Shown: positions 51,713 to 62,113, counted from the stretch's first letter. The stretch: 64,000 nucleotides of DNA from JBBRZF01 sp038236965 (GCA_038236965.1 JBBRZF010000001.1:11637-75636); one strand, 5' to 3'. The notes: a model not told the origin generated them from the sequence alone. A program made the numbers and translations.

Positions 51713-52948
51713 TCAGCCGATGCTATCGCCGGGCAGAACTTCCTCTTCCCGCCTTTCTTCCAACGCAAGTTCGGCCGCTTCCAACTCGGCCACGGCCTGT
51801 GCGGACTCTTCACGGAAGAGGATGCGAAGGATGGGAGGGGGCAATATCGTGGTCACCGCAGTCATGCAGATGACGATTGCGTAAGCGCGCTGCGAGATGG
51901 CATTCATCTGCAATCCAATCAAGGCGACGATGAGCGCGACCTCGCCACGAGGCGTCATGCCAACACCAACCTTCAATGCATTCTGCCAACCGCTGCGCCA
52001 CATGGGGATGCCACAACCAACAACCTTGGATATGACGGCCAGCACGCTGATGACGCCCGCCACGATCAGCACGTCTCCGGAGAAGACCCGCAGATCCAGT
52101 CTCGCGCCCATGGTGAAGAAGAAAAAAGGCGCGAGGAATTCATTGATGGCATGAACGCGTGGTTGCAGATTCCATTCCGGCGAGTAGTCGGCAAAGATAA
52201 GCCCGGCGAAGAATGCGCCGATGATGGCCGCCATCCCAATCTTGCTCGCTCCCCAGGAGAGCAGGAGGCAGAGAGCGAGCGCTAGAATGAGGGGCGCATC
52301 GTGTGTGGACATTCGTTGCAATCCTGGCCTCAGTCGAGCAATCACGCCCGGACCCACAAAGATCATGAATAGGGCAAAGCCTATCGCTTCTGCCGAGACA
52401 ATGCCGAGATGCAACCACTGCACTCCGCCGGAAGCCATGCTTACGACGACGGCCAGCAGGATCATGCCGAGAATGTCGTCAAAGACAGCAGCGCCCAGGA
52501 TTACGCGCGCTGTCTTGGATCTAAGCACGTGCAAATCGCGTAAGACGCGGGCGGTGATTCCCACACTGGTTGCCACCATCGCGGCGCCAACGAACGTGGC
52601 TTCATGCACGGAGTCGCCGCGAAGTGTAAGGAAGATGAACCCGAGGCTAAAGGGCGCAACAATGCCCGCGATGGCAACGCGAAGGGAGAGACGGCCTACT
52701 TTGATAAGGTCGCCGGGACTGGTTTCCAGTCCTACGGTGAAGAGGAGGAAGATGGCTCCGATTTCGGCAATAGAGAAAACAAATTCGCTTGGAACCACAA
52801 AATTTGTCGCGTAGGGACCAAGCACTACTCCGGCCAGGATCTCTCCCAGCACCGCCGGCATTGAGAGACGCTCGAAGAGTTCTCCAAAGACCTTTGCCCA
52901 GACGAAGATCGTAAATAGCTGGAGGAGAAGGATGTCGGTTCCGTGCAT
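51713..52948 (-). CDS. Cation:proton antiporter (CPA2, Kef/NapA type)
   Basis: 411 residues, about 11 membrane helices. Typical CPA2 elements are MPAVLGEILAGVVLGP near 30-45, GLETSPGDLIKVG near 74, GAAVFDDILGMILLAV (double acidic FDD at about 152, the ion-binding site) and HAINEFLAPFFFFTMGARLDL. No C-terminal TrkA-N domain, so it is the short form. It exchanges Na+ or K+ for H+ across the inner membrane. It lies 122 bp upstream of fabG on the same strand. Confidence 0.9.
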   Translation of the reverse strand: MHGTDILLLQLFTIFVWAKVFGELFERLSMPAVLGEILAGVVLGPYATNFVVPSEFVFSIAEIGAIFLLFTVGLETSPGDLIKVGRLSLRVAIAGIVAPFSLGFIFLTLRGDSVHEATFVGAAMVATSVGITARVLRDLHVLRSKTARVILGAAVFDDILGMILLAVVVSMASGGVQWLHLGIVSAEAIGFALFMIFVGPGVIARLRPGLQRMSTHDAPLILALALCLLLSWGASKIGMAAIIGAFFAGLIFADYSPEWNLQPRVHAINEFLAPFFFFTMGARLDLRVFSGDVLIVAGVISVLAVISKVVGCGIPMWRSGWQNALKVGVGMTPRGEVALIVALIGLQMNAISQRAYAIVICMTAVTTILPPPILRILFREESAQAVAELEAAELALEERREEEVLPGDSIG

Positions 52949-53144
52949 GGTTTCTCGTCAGTTAGGAGGCTAAAAAATTGTCCCTTAGACTATGGTACTT
53001 CTACCAGCGAAATCCAGAGTAGGTGCTGGATTTCGGGGGTGCAACCTTTTTCCGGCTCCTGCTCTCGAATTTCGCGGCAAGACTTTGGATTCATGGCATC
53101 CTGTTCATGTAGAAGTTACAACCGTAAGTCGATTTGAAATTTCC

Positions 53145-53492
53145 ATGCGGATCACTGATCACATCCCGCCGAGAATGCGCATCGTTGTCGGTGTGGTTCT
53201 AAGTACTATCGCCGCCTTTGCTACCGCCCGTGTTTTTGTGAATCGGCCCACCCGGGTTTTTATCCCGTTCGCATTCATCGTGGTACTTATCGTTCTGGCT
53301 AGAACCTATGGCGTGCTTACAAGTGTCATCGGATCGGCAATCACCGCGGTCATCTTTGCGCGATTCATGTATCCGCCCTTGGGCACACTCGGGGTGGATA
53401 GCGAAGTAGCCAAGGCAAACCTGGGGTGGATGATGCTATGTGCTATCACCATTTCTTATCTTCTCTTCCCGCCGACCAAAACCAACCACTGA
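53145..53492 (+). CDS. DUF4118-like four-helix membrane protein
   Basis: 115 residues from the ATG at 53145 (MRITDHIPPRMRIVVG); the frame is open to 52992 but the upstream peptide lacks membrane character. Four short membrane segments (about 11-30, 36-52, 54-72, 91-107), the arrangement of DUF4118 found in KdpD-type kinases. No kinase domain follows; this is a free-standing membrane module. The last residues are PPTKTNH. Confidence 0.6.
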   Translation: MRITDHIPPRMRIVVGVVLSTIAAFATARVFVNRPTRVFIPFAFIVVLIVLARTYGVLTSVIGSAITAVIFARFMYPPLGTLGVDSEVAKANLGWMMLCAITISYLLFPPTKTNH

Positions 53493-53498
53493 GCAGAC

Positions 53499-54320
53499 TT
53501 ACAGCAGACGCTCCGGTGCCCACACCAGAACCTTCAGCAAACGCGAGAAATGCGCGAGGGCAGGGGGACGATCCAGTGACAGCCCGAAGGGCTCGGTCAT
53601 GGTGTTCGCTTCGATCTCGACCTCCGCAACCTGCAACGGCCAGGGAAGATGATGGACTTCGGCGCGATAGGTGCGTCCGCGTGGACTGACCGAGTAGAGG
53701 CAATAACGCTCGCTTAGAAATTCCTCAAGGCTGCCGGGTTTGGCTGTACGCACCGGCATCAGCGGACGATATGCGGCACGAAATTCTGGCATCGACGTTC
53801 CCGCCTTGGGGCCATGGATCCGTTTCGAGGAGTAGTGAACCCACTCCCCTACGCCTTCGAGGAAGCGATTCGTGTTGGCGTGCTTGCCTTTCACTTTCAT
53901 CGACGCATGCCAATAGGGAAGCCGGTAGAACATTCGCGCGGCCCACACGGCCGAGAGGTTCGCGGCGTCCAATGAAAAAAAGTAGACGCCCGGTTTCTCG
54001 CCAAAGCTGACGTACGTTCTGACGTTGAGTTCCGGAAACTGCGAAAACATTGGGAGCGCGGGAAGTCCGGGAGGCCGCAGGTTCTTGATCCAGAAGGGAA
54101 CTACCGAGATCCAGGCGCTGCCCTGGTAAAGATCGAGAGTCAATGTTTCAGGAACCAGCGCGCGCATCACCTCCGGATTCACCGGCCAATGCGCGAACAG
54201 AAGATCATTCCATGTTTGCGTCATCGCCCACGGACCGGGCGGGAGCGGCCAAGGCCTGTGCGCCGTCGCATAGAGGATGCTGTTAGCGCCTAGCCAACGC
54301 GTATGGACATCGGACTGCAT
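53499..54320 (-). CDS. DUF2071 (YqjF-like) protein
   Basis: 273 residues. Matches the DUF2071 pattern: WNDLLFAHWPVNPEVMRALVPETLTLDLYQGSAWISVVPF, LNVRTYVSFGEKPGVYFFSLDAAN and ARMFYRLPYWHASM. No catalytic motif is recognised and no function has been established for the family. It is soluble, with 6 bp between its stop and that of the small membrane protein on the other strand (convergent). Confidence 0.88.
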   Translation of the reverse strand: MQSDVHTRWLGANSILYATAHRPWPLPPGPWAMTQTWNDLLFAHWPVNPEVMRALVPETLTLDLYQGSAWISVVPFWIKNLRPPGLPALPMFSQFPELNVRTYVSFGEKPGVYFFSLDAANLSAVWAARMFYRLPYWHASMKVKGKHANTNRFLEGVGEWVHYSSKRIHGPKAGTSMPEFRAAYRPLMPVRTAKPGSLEEFLSERYCLYSVSPRGRTYRAEVHHLPWPLQVAEVEIEANTMTEPFGLSLDRPPALAHFSRLLKVLVWAPERLL

Positions 54321-54440
54321 GGCTCACAGCGTAACAAATCGCGGCTATACGTGATGTTGAAATCGGATGCGATTATTTTTTACCGAAGAAGCCGCCCAGT
54401 ATGTCGCCCACGGATTTTGCGGGCGCATTAGGTTGGGCGA
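54321..54440 (-). other. Out-of-frame peptide tail after the PP2C stop
   Basis: Immediately past the phosphatase stop, a second minus-strand frame reads VVAQPNAPAKSVGDILGGFFGKK then TAA (about 54378-54447). It has coding-like character and could be a lost C-terminal tail of the phosphatase (single-base deletion) or chance. No separate start is visible. Confidence 0.3.
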
Positions 54441-55223
54441 CTACATTCCAGAGGTCGCTGCCTGAACGGCCGTGGAGCGCACCAATGCCATTGTGGTCAA
54501 GTCGTTTTCACAAGGCTTGGAGCCGAGGAATTTCTTCGCGTCAGAAAGCACGGCCGCACATAACTGGTCGGCATCATCGAAGTCTGCGTGCTCCACTGAA
54601 GCTTGCGCACGTTCTATCCCGTACTCTTCCGATTTTTTCTTGCACTCCACCAGGCCACGTGAGACGAGTACCACGGCTGCGCCGGGCTCCAGTACCGCCA
54701 TTTGTGGATCGTGCGTAGCATGAGAGAAGAGACCGAGCGGCAATCCGTTGGCTTTCAGCAATTCAACGCCGGAGGAATCCCGCACGAGCGCCGGAGTATG
54801 TCCGGCATTTACGTAGCAAAGGATTCCCAATTGCTGGTTGTAACAGCCGATGAATGCGGGTGAAAAGTGGGTTCCTCCCACGGAGTCGATGATCGCGCGG
54901 TTCACAAGAAAGAGGAGGTTGGTCAGCGCGTCGGCTTCATTGATGTCCGGCGGTGCCAGATCGACCGCAGCATGATGGCGGAACACCTTCTGGACGTCGG
55001 CTGCGATGTGCAGCGCATGCTCGCGTTTGCCTGCGATATCGAGCAACAGGAAAATCACCCGGTCCGTGTCCGGCACTTGCAACACGTCGTAAAAGTCGCC
55101 GCCTTTGCGCGCGCTTTGGTACAGACCGGAGATATAGGCGTGTTTCAAGTCGGGGAAGACGGTGTGTTCGGGGCGGTCGAATTCCCGCTCGGGTTCCTTA
55201 CGATGAATAAAAGGGATCTTCAT
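54441..55223 (-). CDS. PP2C-type (SpoIIE/RsbU-like) serine phosphatase
   Basis: 260 residues from the ATG at 55223 (MKIPFIHRKEPEREF); the longer open frame to 55424 overlaps the insertion element and looks non-coding. Family motifs are ARKGGDFYDVLQ (metal-binding D), LLLDIAGKREHALHIAADVQ, YVNAGHTPALV and SRGLVECKKKSEEYG. Such phosphatases dephosphorylate STAS anti-anti-sigma factors. No partner switch genes are visible in the window. It has no sensor domain. The start is 150 bp from the transposase gene, which reads the opposite way, so its promoter may have been altered by the insertion. Confidence 0.85.
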   Translation of the reverse strand: MKIPFIHRKEPEREFDRPEHTVFPDLKHAYISGLYQSARKGGDFYDVLQVPDTDRVIFLLLDIAGKREHALHIAADVQKVFRHHAAVDLAPPDINEADALTNLLFLVNRAIIDSVGGTHFSPAFIGCYNQQLGILCYVNAGHTPALVRDSSGVELLKANGLPLGLFSHATHDPQMAVLEPGAAVVLVSRGLVECKKKSEEYGIERAQASVEHADFDDADQLCAAVLSDAKKFLGSKPCENDLTTMALVRSTAVQAATSGM

Positions 55224-55374
55224 GGCTCGCGGGGCGGAAGTTATCACACTTACAGCAGCGGTCGCTATGGAATTCAGGGCAAAACCGGCACTTCTACTAC
55301 TAAAGAAACTCTGATTAAGTTCTCTGCTTTCCACAGTGTCTTTGTGTAGATTGAGTTGAGAGACTCTGAAGACA

Positions 55375-56337
55375 ATGAGACAGCGGACACTGGCCATGAC
55401 AACTGGGTTTGAGCGGTATAGCAAGAAGACGCGGCGTGCGGCATTTCTGGAAGAGATGGAGCAAGTCGTTCCATGGAATAAGCTGTGTACGCTAGCGGAG
55501 CCGCACTATCCCAAAGCTGGCAACGGACGTCGTCCGGTAGGCATTGAACGCATGCTGCGGATTTACTTTCTGCAGCAGTGGTTCAATCTCTCAGACCCTG
55601 CGGTGGAAGAAGCGCTGTACGACTCCCCGCTGATGCGCCACTTCGCACAGATCGATCTTGGCAACGAGCCGGTGCCGGATGAGACGACAGTTTGCAAGTT
55701 CCGCCATTTGTTAGAACAGCACAACCTTGGCGGTGCCATGCTTGAAACCGTGAACGTTCACCTCGAAAAGCGTGGTATCAAGATCACCACCGGCACCATT
55801 GTCGATGCGACGATCATTCACGCTCCCAGCTCGACGAAGAACCGCGAACAGAAACGCGATCCCGAGATGCATCAGACGAAAAAGGGCAATCAGTGGTACT
55901 TCGGCATGAAGGCGCATGTGGGCGTGGACAGCAAGACGAAGATCATTCACTCGGCAGTGGTGACGGCAGCCAACATCGCGGATTCAGTGGCGCTGCCAGA
56001 TCTCTTGCACGGCGATGAAACCAAGGTCTGGGGCGATCAAGCCTATCGCGGACAGAGCGAAGCGATCCACGAAGTCGCACCACGGGCCCAGGACCTGACC
56101 AACAAACGCTACCGTTACAAGAACCGCGTGGACGAAGTTGAACGCGAGAAGAATCGCACGAAGTCGCACACTCGCTCTCGAGTCGAGCATGTCTTTGCAG
56201 TGATCAAACTGAAGTTCGGCTACACGAAGGTGAGATACCGGGGAATCAGGAAGAACGCCAATCAGGTGTTCACACTGTGTGCGTTGAGTAATCTGTTCCT
56301 CCTACGCCAGAGATTGCTGGTCACCCAAGGGGCGTAG
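55375..56337 (+). mobile_element. IS5-family transposase gene
   Basis: 320 residues (an internal ATG at 55396 would give 313). N-terminal DUF772-type region (WNKLCTLAEPHYPKAGNGRRPVGIERMLRIYFLQQWFNLSDPAVEEALYDSPLMRHF) and DDE domain with D144 (IVDATIIHAP), D221 (WGDQAYRGQ) and E271 (RSRVEHVFAVIKLKFGYTKVRYRG). It is full length and uninterrupted, so it may be active. I could not find convincing terminal inverted repeats: CTCTGA-type sequences near 55310 and 56404 are in direct, not inverted, orientation. The element lies between the PP2C and TPR-peptidase genes. Confidence 0.9.
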
Positions 56338-56478
56338 TGTCTCTGGACACCACGCCGGAGATGACGACAACATCCACGCGGTCAGAAACGTCGTTCTAAC
56401 CCCTCTGAAATCTAAGTCACACCAACTCAAAAACCCGTGAGCCACCTAGCTGCATATCGTTACCTGTGCAGACCTTCC
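56338..56478. other. Downstream flank of the transposase gene
   Basis: 141 bp, probably the right end of the insertion element plus host DNA. It contains CTCTGGACACCACGCCGGAG but no recognisable terminal repeat. The TPR-peptidase gene ends at 56479. Confidence 0.4.
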
Positions 56479-57819
56479 CTAAAGGGGAAGAGCCGGGCTC
56501 ATTCCCCATATTTGTCTTTCAAATAGCGAGCGATATCCAGTTCGAGGTCTTTGTATCCGGAATGGATAGTCTGCCGCAACGCAGCCTCGGTGGAAGCTCC
56601 TTCTCCGAAATTTCATGAACGAGGATTCCAGCAAGTTAAGCCGGACCTGGTGCTCGGCCCCGTAAAGCCGGGAGAGTGCGCGTCCGAATCCGGCAGTGGT
56701 GCGTCCTTCTACGAGTTGAGCGATACCTTCATGGAGCCAATGCGGGCAGCGTCCGCGGCTTACCTGCGTGATGAAGGAATGCGCGAGTTCGTGTTTCAGC
56801 ACGCGCGACAATTCGGGATTCATCGCCGTAACGCCTTCGATAGGGAGACGGAGCTTTCCGTCGTTTAGGGCGCCGGTCCATGAGGGCGATTGCGCCACGT
56901 CGAAGAAAGCCTGCTCGGTATAGAGCACCACTCCAATGTTCGCGCGCGGAGTAACTCCCAGTTGGCGCACCAGGTCGTCATAGTGGCGCTCCAAGGTATC
57001 CAGCACCGAGCGTCCCAATTCATCACTTACCTTCTTGCCCTCGTATTTCAGCGTGAAGTGACCGCTATCGCGCTGCGCGTAATCGGCCTCGGTATTCACC
57101 TCGCGCGCGGCACGCGCCACGAATTTATCCACCACCGCGTCGGGGCGTATCAGTAGGGATTTTTTCCAAACCCTGAGTGCATCCTTGGTACGGTCGCTGC
57201 CGAAATAGGCGAAGCCGAGGACGGTGAGGCCATCCGCGGAAGCCGGCGCAAGACGAACCGAGTGCTCCGCGTAACCGAGGGCTTCGGCGGGACGCTCCAT
57301 CTGCACCAGCAGCGCCGCGTAGTGATTCAGTAACGTTGTATTTTCCGGTTCGTACGCGAGTGCCCGTCGCAGGTAGATGAGCGCCTTGTCGCGATGGCTG
57401 TGTTCGGTCTCGTAACGCGCGGCCGCGAAATATCCAGCCGCGGCATTCTCTACGTTGCCCGCTTGATCCAATGCCGCGAGCAGTTCCGTATCCACCCGCC
57501 CATCGCGAACGATCTTAATAGAGAGGTCTTCGGCGGCGGCCATGGTCTCATGAGGCACGAAATCGGTGACATCTTCCTTTGGTTCTTTGGAGGAACTGTT
57601 GAGCGAGACCGCTTTCGCGCCGGTCTCTATATGGTCCACGAGAGACTTCGGAATGGAGTAAGAATCGTCTCCGATGCCGCATTTTATTTGACCATTTATT
57701 TCCTGAGCGGTGTCTACAACCAGACGCCGTCCGTTCTTCAGGAAGATGGTGTCGGCTTGCAGTTCAGGCACGGCGCTCAACAAGGCGCAGCCAAGCAGGA
57801 TAAGATAGCGGAATCGCAC
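56479..57819 (-). pseudogene. Secreted TPR protein with MA-type metallopeptidase domain, frameshifted C-terminus
   Basis: 446 residues as read, with signal peptide (1-22, ending near LQA-D), TPR repeats (about 120-230) and a gluzincin peptidase domain with HELAH at 343-347 and WLHEGIAQLVEG. After LNLLESSFMKF the frame changes to RRRSFHRG. In the +1-shifted frame the sequence continues FGEGASTEAALRQT... then DLELDIARYLKDKYGE and stops at 56499. One extra A in AAATTT at 56608-56613 (plus strand) explains it. Either a real one-base insertion or a base-calling error; with it fixed the protein would be about 440 residues. Confidence 0.75.
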
Positions 57820-57857
57820 GAGAGCGCATCTTAGCAGCTCTGCTTACGAGGCATTGA

Positions 57858-60380
57858 GTGGTCTTTTGCGGACGGACAATCCGAACGTGCGTGGTACTTC
57901 TGCTCCTGCTTGCAGGTGCGGCGGCGCAGACCTTTGCCCCGAGCGGGGGACGTCAGGCGGAAACGCCTTCCAACCCTCAGACCCAAGCTCCGGTATCTGC
58001 CGTGGTGCGTCTCTACCACGAATTGCGCACTGCCACGATCGACCCGACGCAGGTGTTCCATGTTCGCGAACTGGCCATCGACCGCGAAGATCTTCACGTC
58101 TTCTTTACAGATGGGACGCTGGGCTTTACTCGCGCCGTAGATGGACACATCACGGGCGCGTTCTTTAGCGGCGAAGGCGAAGTTCTGGTGCGACCGCCAG
58201 ACAGCGCCGAGCGTGCCTCTCTCGGACTCTTCACGGGCAACGGCGTTCTCAACGACCAGTTCGCTGAGGCGTTCCTGCGCTTCACGGACGACGTCTATAA
58301 GGAGCTACGTCCAAACCTGCAGCAGGCGGACAACGCAGCGGCATTTGCTTCGCGCAATGAGATCACCGTCCGCAATATGGCCTCGGTCGATTCCCTGCGT
58401 CTGCTCAATACCTACACCAGCAGTTTCCCTGCAAACGTTCGCGACCGCTTTCTGCACATACGGGTTGCGGGAGGACGCCTTGGAGCGTACGACCTGCAGT
58501 ACGATTCGCTCGCCGAAGAACAGATCGTCGTCGGCAAGCTCAGCACGCGAGGCCAGACGAGTTATTACGATCTGCTGATGTCCTTCCCGGGGCGCGCAGC
58601 ACGGGTGTCCAAGGGTGAAGCCCGCGTCATCAATCCCTGGAAGTCGTCGGAAGCCGCGCCGATCGAGAGCTACCGCATCGCCGCGGAACTGATCCCGCCC
58701 CAGGAGATCGATGCCGACGCACACCTGAAAGTTCGTGTACGCAACGGGGGACAGCGTCTGCTCTACTTCGTCCTTTCACGCTGGTTGCAGGTGAAGGAGG
58801 CACAGGCGAACGGCAAGCCTGTCGAAGTCCTGCAGAACGAATCGGTCACCGGTTCGGCACTCGAGCGCGAAGGAAATGACGAAGTGGCTCTTGTGTTCCC
58901 GGAACCTTTGCGGGCAGGCCAGGAACTGGACATCGAGTTGAAGTATCGCGGCAAGGTCATGATGCAGGCCGGAGAAGGCTTGCTCTATGTGGGCTCGCGC
59001 GGAACCTGGTATCCGAACCGGGGGATGGCGTTCGCGAATTTCGACCTGCAATTTCGCTGGCCCAGTCAGTGGACGCTGGTTGCTACCGGTAAGCGCGTTT
59101 CGCTCGACACACTCGGTTCACAACTGGTGGGGCGATGGATATCGGATGGGCCCATCCCGCTTGCCGGATTCAATCTGGGACAGTACACGCGCAAATCGGC
59201 CAAGGCAGGTACAGTCACCATCGATAGCTACGCCACGGGCAGCATGGAATACAGTTTTGCCCGCCATAGCGCGCCGAGTTCCACCGGAATCCCCGGACGC
59301 ATTCAGGAGCCCGATGAGCAGACCGCCGTGGTCATGCCTCCGGTGGATGTGAATCCGTTGCAGATGGGACAAAAGGTGGCAGACCGTGCGGCGCAGGCGG
59401 TGCAGCAATACAGTCAGTGGTTCGGTCCCTGTCCATACAGCACTCTCGCACTCACCCAGTTTCCTGGACCGGTCAGCCAAGGATGGCCCGGACTCGTTTT
59501 TTTATCGGGCATGGTCTTTCTAACACCAGAAGAGCGGGCGCGCACACCGATGATCGATTTTGCGCGAATCCTTTATAGCGAACTGATGGAGACCCACGAG
59601 ACGGCGCATCAATGGTGGGGCGGCGTGGTTTCCTGGGGTGGATACCGAGACCAGTGGCTGCTGGAAGCGCTCGCGAACTATAGCGCCCTCATGTTGCTGG
59701 AGCGTTCGCATCCTACCGAGTATCGCGCATCGCTGGACTACTACCGCAACGAACTGCTGCGCAAGTCGGAGAATGGACGTCCTTACCTCGATGCCGGCCC
59801 GGTCAGCCTGGGAGTGCGTCTGTCCTCTTCCCAATTTCCCGATGGGTATCCGATCATCAGCTACGGACGCGGCACCTGGCTCTTTCACATGCTTCGGCAT
59901 ATGTTGCGCGATGCCGTGGTCGCACAGGGGGGAACTCCGCAAGCAGGGGATGAACTCTTCTTGCGGACGCTGCGCACATTGCGTGAACGATTTTCCCTTA
60001 AGCAGATCACTACCCGCGATGTGCTCGCTGCCTTCGAGGAGGCACTGCCGCGGCCTCTTTATTACGAAAACAGCAAGTCGTTGGACTGGTTCATGGACGG
60101 ATGGATCAAGGGAACCTCGGTTCCGCGCTACTCGCTGGCCGACGTCAAGATCAGCAAGACTGCGACTACGATGGCGAGTTTCACTTTGCGGCAAGATGAC
60201 GCGCCTGACGGGCTCGTTACCTCGGTTCCCATCTATGCGGTCGTCAGCAGCGAGTCGCATCCCGTGCTCGTCTCGCGTGTTTTCGCCGACGGCATTGAAA
60301 CGCAATTACGCCTCCGCGTTCCCGCCGGAACTCGCAAACTTCTAGTTGATCCCAATCACACCGTGCTCTCGCGCAAATAG
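57858..60380 (+). CDS. Secreted M1-family metallopeptidase
   Basis: 840 residues from a GTG at 57858 with GAGG 6 bp upstream. Signal peptide at about 1-23 (VVLLLLLAGAAAQT). The M1 core has HETAH at 580-584 and E603 in LLEALANY, spaced HExxH-x18-E as in the family, where the usual WLNEG is replaced by LLEAL. The N-terminal half (to about 370) is all-beta. The exopeptidase GxMEN motif is not obvious (the corresponding region reads ALTQFPGPVSQGWPG), so substrate preference may differ from aminopeptidase N. It acts in the periplasm. It is divergent from the preceding TPR-peptidase gene. Confidence 0.88.
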   Translation: MVFCGRTIRTCVVLLLLLAGAAAQTFAPSGGRQAETPSNPQTQAPVSAVVRLYHELRTATIDPTQVFHVRELAIDREDLHVFFTDGTLGFTRAVDGHITGAFFSGEGEVLVRPPDSAERASLGLFTGNGVLNDQFAEAFLRFTDDVYKELRPNLQQADNAAAFASRNEITVRNMASVDSLRLLNTYTSSFPANVRDRFLHIRVAGGRLGAYDLQYDSLAEEQIVVGKLSTRGQTSYYDLLMSFPGRAARVSKGEARVINPWKSSEAAPIESYRIAAELIPPQEIDADAHLKVRVRNGGQRLLYFVLSRWLQVKEAQANGKPVEVLQNESVTGSALEREGNDEVALVFPEPLRAGQELDIELKYRGKVMMQAGEGLLYVGSRGTWYPNRGMAFANFDLQFRWPSQWTLVATGKRVSLDTLGSQLVGRWISDGPIPLAGFNLGQYTRKSAKAGTVTIDSYATGSMEYSFARHSAPSSTGIPGRIQEPDEQTAVVMPPVDVNPLQMGQKVADRAAQAVQQYSQWFGPCPYSTLALTQFPGPVSQGWPGLVFLSGMVFLTPEERARTPMIDFARILYSELMETHETAHQWWGGVVSWGGYRDQWLLEALANYSALMLLERSHPTEYRASLDYYRNELLRKSENGRPYLDAGPVSLGVRLSSSQFPDGYPIISYGRGTWLFHMLRHMLRDAVVAQGGTPQAGDELFLRTLRTLRERFSLKQITTRDVLAAFEEALPRPLYYENSKSLDWFMDGWIKGTSVPRYSLADVKISKTATTMASFTLRQDDAPDGLVTSVPIYAVVSSESHPVLVSRVFADGIETQLRLRVPAGTRKLLVDPNHTVLSRK

Positions 60381-60485
60381 TTGGAATCGCGCGTCTACTC
60401 GCGAATGTAGCCATCTCAATCTCTCCGCACACGCTCCAACTACTTAAATGCAAGCAAATTTGCGAATACGCGCGGGGTAGAAACT

Positions 60486-60788
60486 ATGGGAATTTTCAGT
60501 TGGATCATTTTTGGCCTGATCGCGGGTGCGATTGCCAAACTGCTCATGCCAGGCAAAGATCCCGGCGGATGGATCATCACTATGCTGCTGGGTATAGTGG
60601 GCGCTGTGTTGGGCGGATGGATCGGACACGCTCTTTGGGGCAGCACTGGAGTCACGGGATTCGACATCAGGAGTTTTGGAGTCGCGATTCTCGGCGCCAT
60701 CGTGTTGCTGGCGATTTATCGCTGGGCGATTGGAAGACGTCGCTCGGGAACGGTGGTCACTCGCGATCGCGATAAGTGGGCCGCATGA
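60486..60788 (+). CDS. GlsB/YeaQ/YmgE-like (transglycosylase-associated) membrane protein
   Basis: 100 residues with three membrane helices (about 3-20, 29-48, 60-80), the standard form: GIFSWIIFGLIAGAIAKLLMPGKDPGGWIITMLLGIVGAVLGGWIG. The C-terminal tail is Arg-rich (GRRRSGTVVTRDRDKWAA). Family members respond to stress; no enzymatic function is known. Confidence 0.92.
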   Translation: MGIFSWIIFGLIAGAIAKLLMPGKDPGGWIITMLLGIVGAVLGGWIGHALWGSTGVTGFDIRSFGVAILGAIVLLAIYRWAIGRRRSGTVVTRDRDKWAA

Positions 60789-60809
60789 ACTAGCCTTTTG
60801 ACACGTCAG

Positions 60810-60838
60810 GCGCCTGTCCTGAGCAGGCGCTTTCTTTG
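60810..60838 (+). terminator. Terminator after GlsB-like gene
   Basis: Perfect 7-bp stem GCGCCTG / CAGGCGC with a TCCTGAG loop, followed by TTTCTTTGTCT. Confidence 0.75.
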
Positions 60839-60936
60839 TCTCTGCAAAACACAAACTGTGACTTAAGTCATGCCGCGCACCCTCGGTCGGCCTCATAATT
60901 CCAAAAGGCTTGATCCTCTTCCGGCCAGGAGCGCTC

Positions 60937-62106
60937 ATGCAGCAATCTTCTTCGCCCAAGATACAACTCGGGCTAGGTACGGGAGCCTTTGCCCTCTGCT
61001 TCGCGGTCTTCGGTTCGCTATCGGCAATGATGCCGATCTTCAGCAAGCAAATGCACCTGACGCCGGTGCAAAAAAGCATTGCCGTTGCACTCCCGGTTTT
61101 GCTGGGCAGCATCGGACGTATCCCGCTCGGCATGTTGACGGATCGCTTCGGTGGGCGCTCCATCTTCAGCGTCGTGATGGTGCTGTCGATCATCCCCGCA
61201 TTCCTTATGGGGACGGTGACAAGCTACCACCAGATTCTGCTTTACGGATTCTTCATCGGCATCGCGCTCGCTAGTTTCTCCGTCGGCGTAGGTTTTGTGA
61301 GCGGATGGTACCCGCCCGAACGTCAGGGATTTGCCTTGGGGGTTTACGGTGCCGGAAACATCGGTCAGTCCCTCGCGGCCTTCGGTTCGCCTTTCATCGC
61401 TGCCGCGTTCGGCGTGCGCTGGGGCTTCTGGACCTTTGGGATACTGCTGACGATCTGGCTTGTCATCTTTGCGATTGCGGCACGCAACGCGCCCAGTCGC
61501 GGTCCGGCGAAGAGTTTTACTGAGATCATTCGTCCTTTGAACGATCCTCGCAGCTGGGTTCTCAGTCTGTATTACTTCCTGACTTTTGGCGGATTCGTAG
61601 CCATGGCCGTCTACCTCCCGATCTTCCTCACGGAAATGTTCAAACTCACTCCCCAGGACGCAGGATTGCGGACCGCCGGCTTCGTGGTGCTGGCAACTGC
61701 AATGCGCCCGGTCGGCGGCATCTTGGCGGATAAGGTTGGTGGGCGTACGATTCTTCAGTGGGCGTTTCCAGCAGTGGCGGTTATGGCGATGTTTCTCGCC
61801 TGTCCTTTGATGTCCACGTTTACGATCGGCGCGCTTGGGATGGCGGCGGCGATTGGTCTTGGCAATGGCGCTGTCTTTAAGATGGTGCCGGAATATTTTC
61901 CCAAATCTGTGGGTAGTGTTACAGGTCTGGTAGGCGCTGCCGGCGGGCTTGGCGGATTTTTCCCGCCATTGCTACTCGGCTTCGTAAAACAGCAGACAGG
62001 AAGTTTCACCGTCGGATTTGTCCTTCTTGGGGTCTTTGCGCTCGCATGTCTGATGGTCGTGCTCAGAGGGCGAGGACAGCAAGCACAGCCAGCAGTCGCA
62101 CAATAG
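60937..62106 (+). CDS. narK: Nitrate/nitrite transporter, NarK/NNP family
   Basis: 389 residues from the ATG at 60937, supported by AGGAG 6 bp upstream; a TTG at 60910 is a poorer start. Twelve predicted membrane helices of the MFS fold. The NNP signatures are [16 protein letters not shown] near 150-165 and [16 protein letters not shown] with [15 protein letters not shown] near 310-345. It would import nitrate for the enzymes encoded downstream. The next gene begins 7 bp later, so they share an operon. Confidence 0.95.
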   Translation: MQQSSSPKIQLGLGTGAFALCFAVFGSLSAMMPIFSKQMHLTPVQKSIAVALPVLLGSIGRIPLGMLTDRFGGRSIFSVVMVLSIIPAFLMGTVTSYHQILLYGFFIGIALASFSVGVGFVSGWYPPERQGFALGVYGAGNIGQSLAAFGSPFIAAAFGVRWGFWTFGILLTIWLVIFAIAARNAPSRGPAKSFTEIIRPLNDPRSWVLSLYYFLTFGGFVAMAVYLPIFLTEMFKLTPQDAGLRTAGFVVLATAMRPVGGILADKVGGRTILQWAFPAVAVMAMFLACPLMSTFTIGALGMAAAIGLGNGAVFKMVPEYFPKSVGSVTGLVGAAGGLGGFFPPLLLGFVKQQTGSFTVGFVLLGVFALACLMVVLRGRGQQAQPAVAQ

Positions 62107-62113
62107 GTGATGA

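Noticed and set aside
55300..56460. Terminal inverted repeats for the IS5-type element
   Set aside because: CTCTGA-TAAGT-like sequences occur near both ends but in direct orientation, and no matching inverted pair was found by eye.
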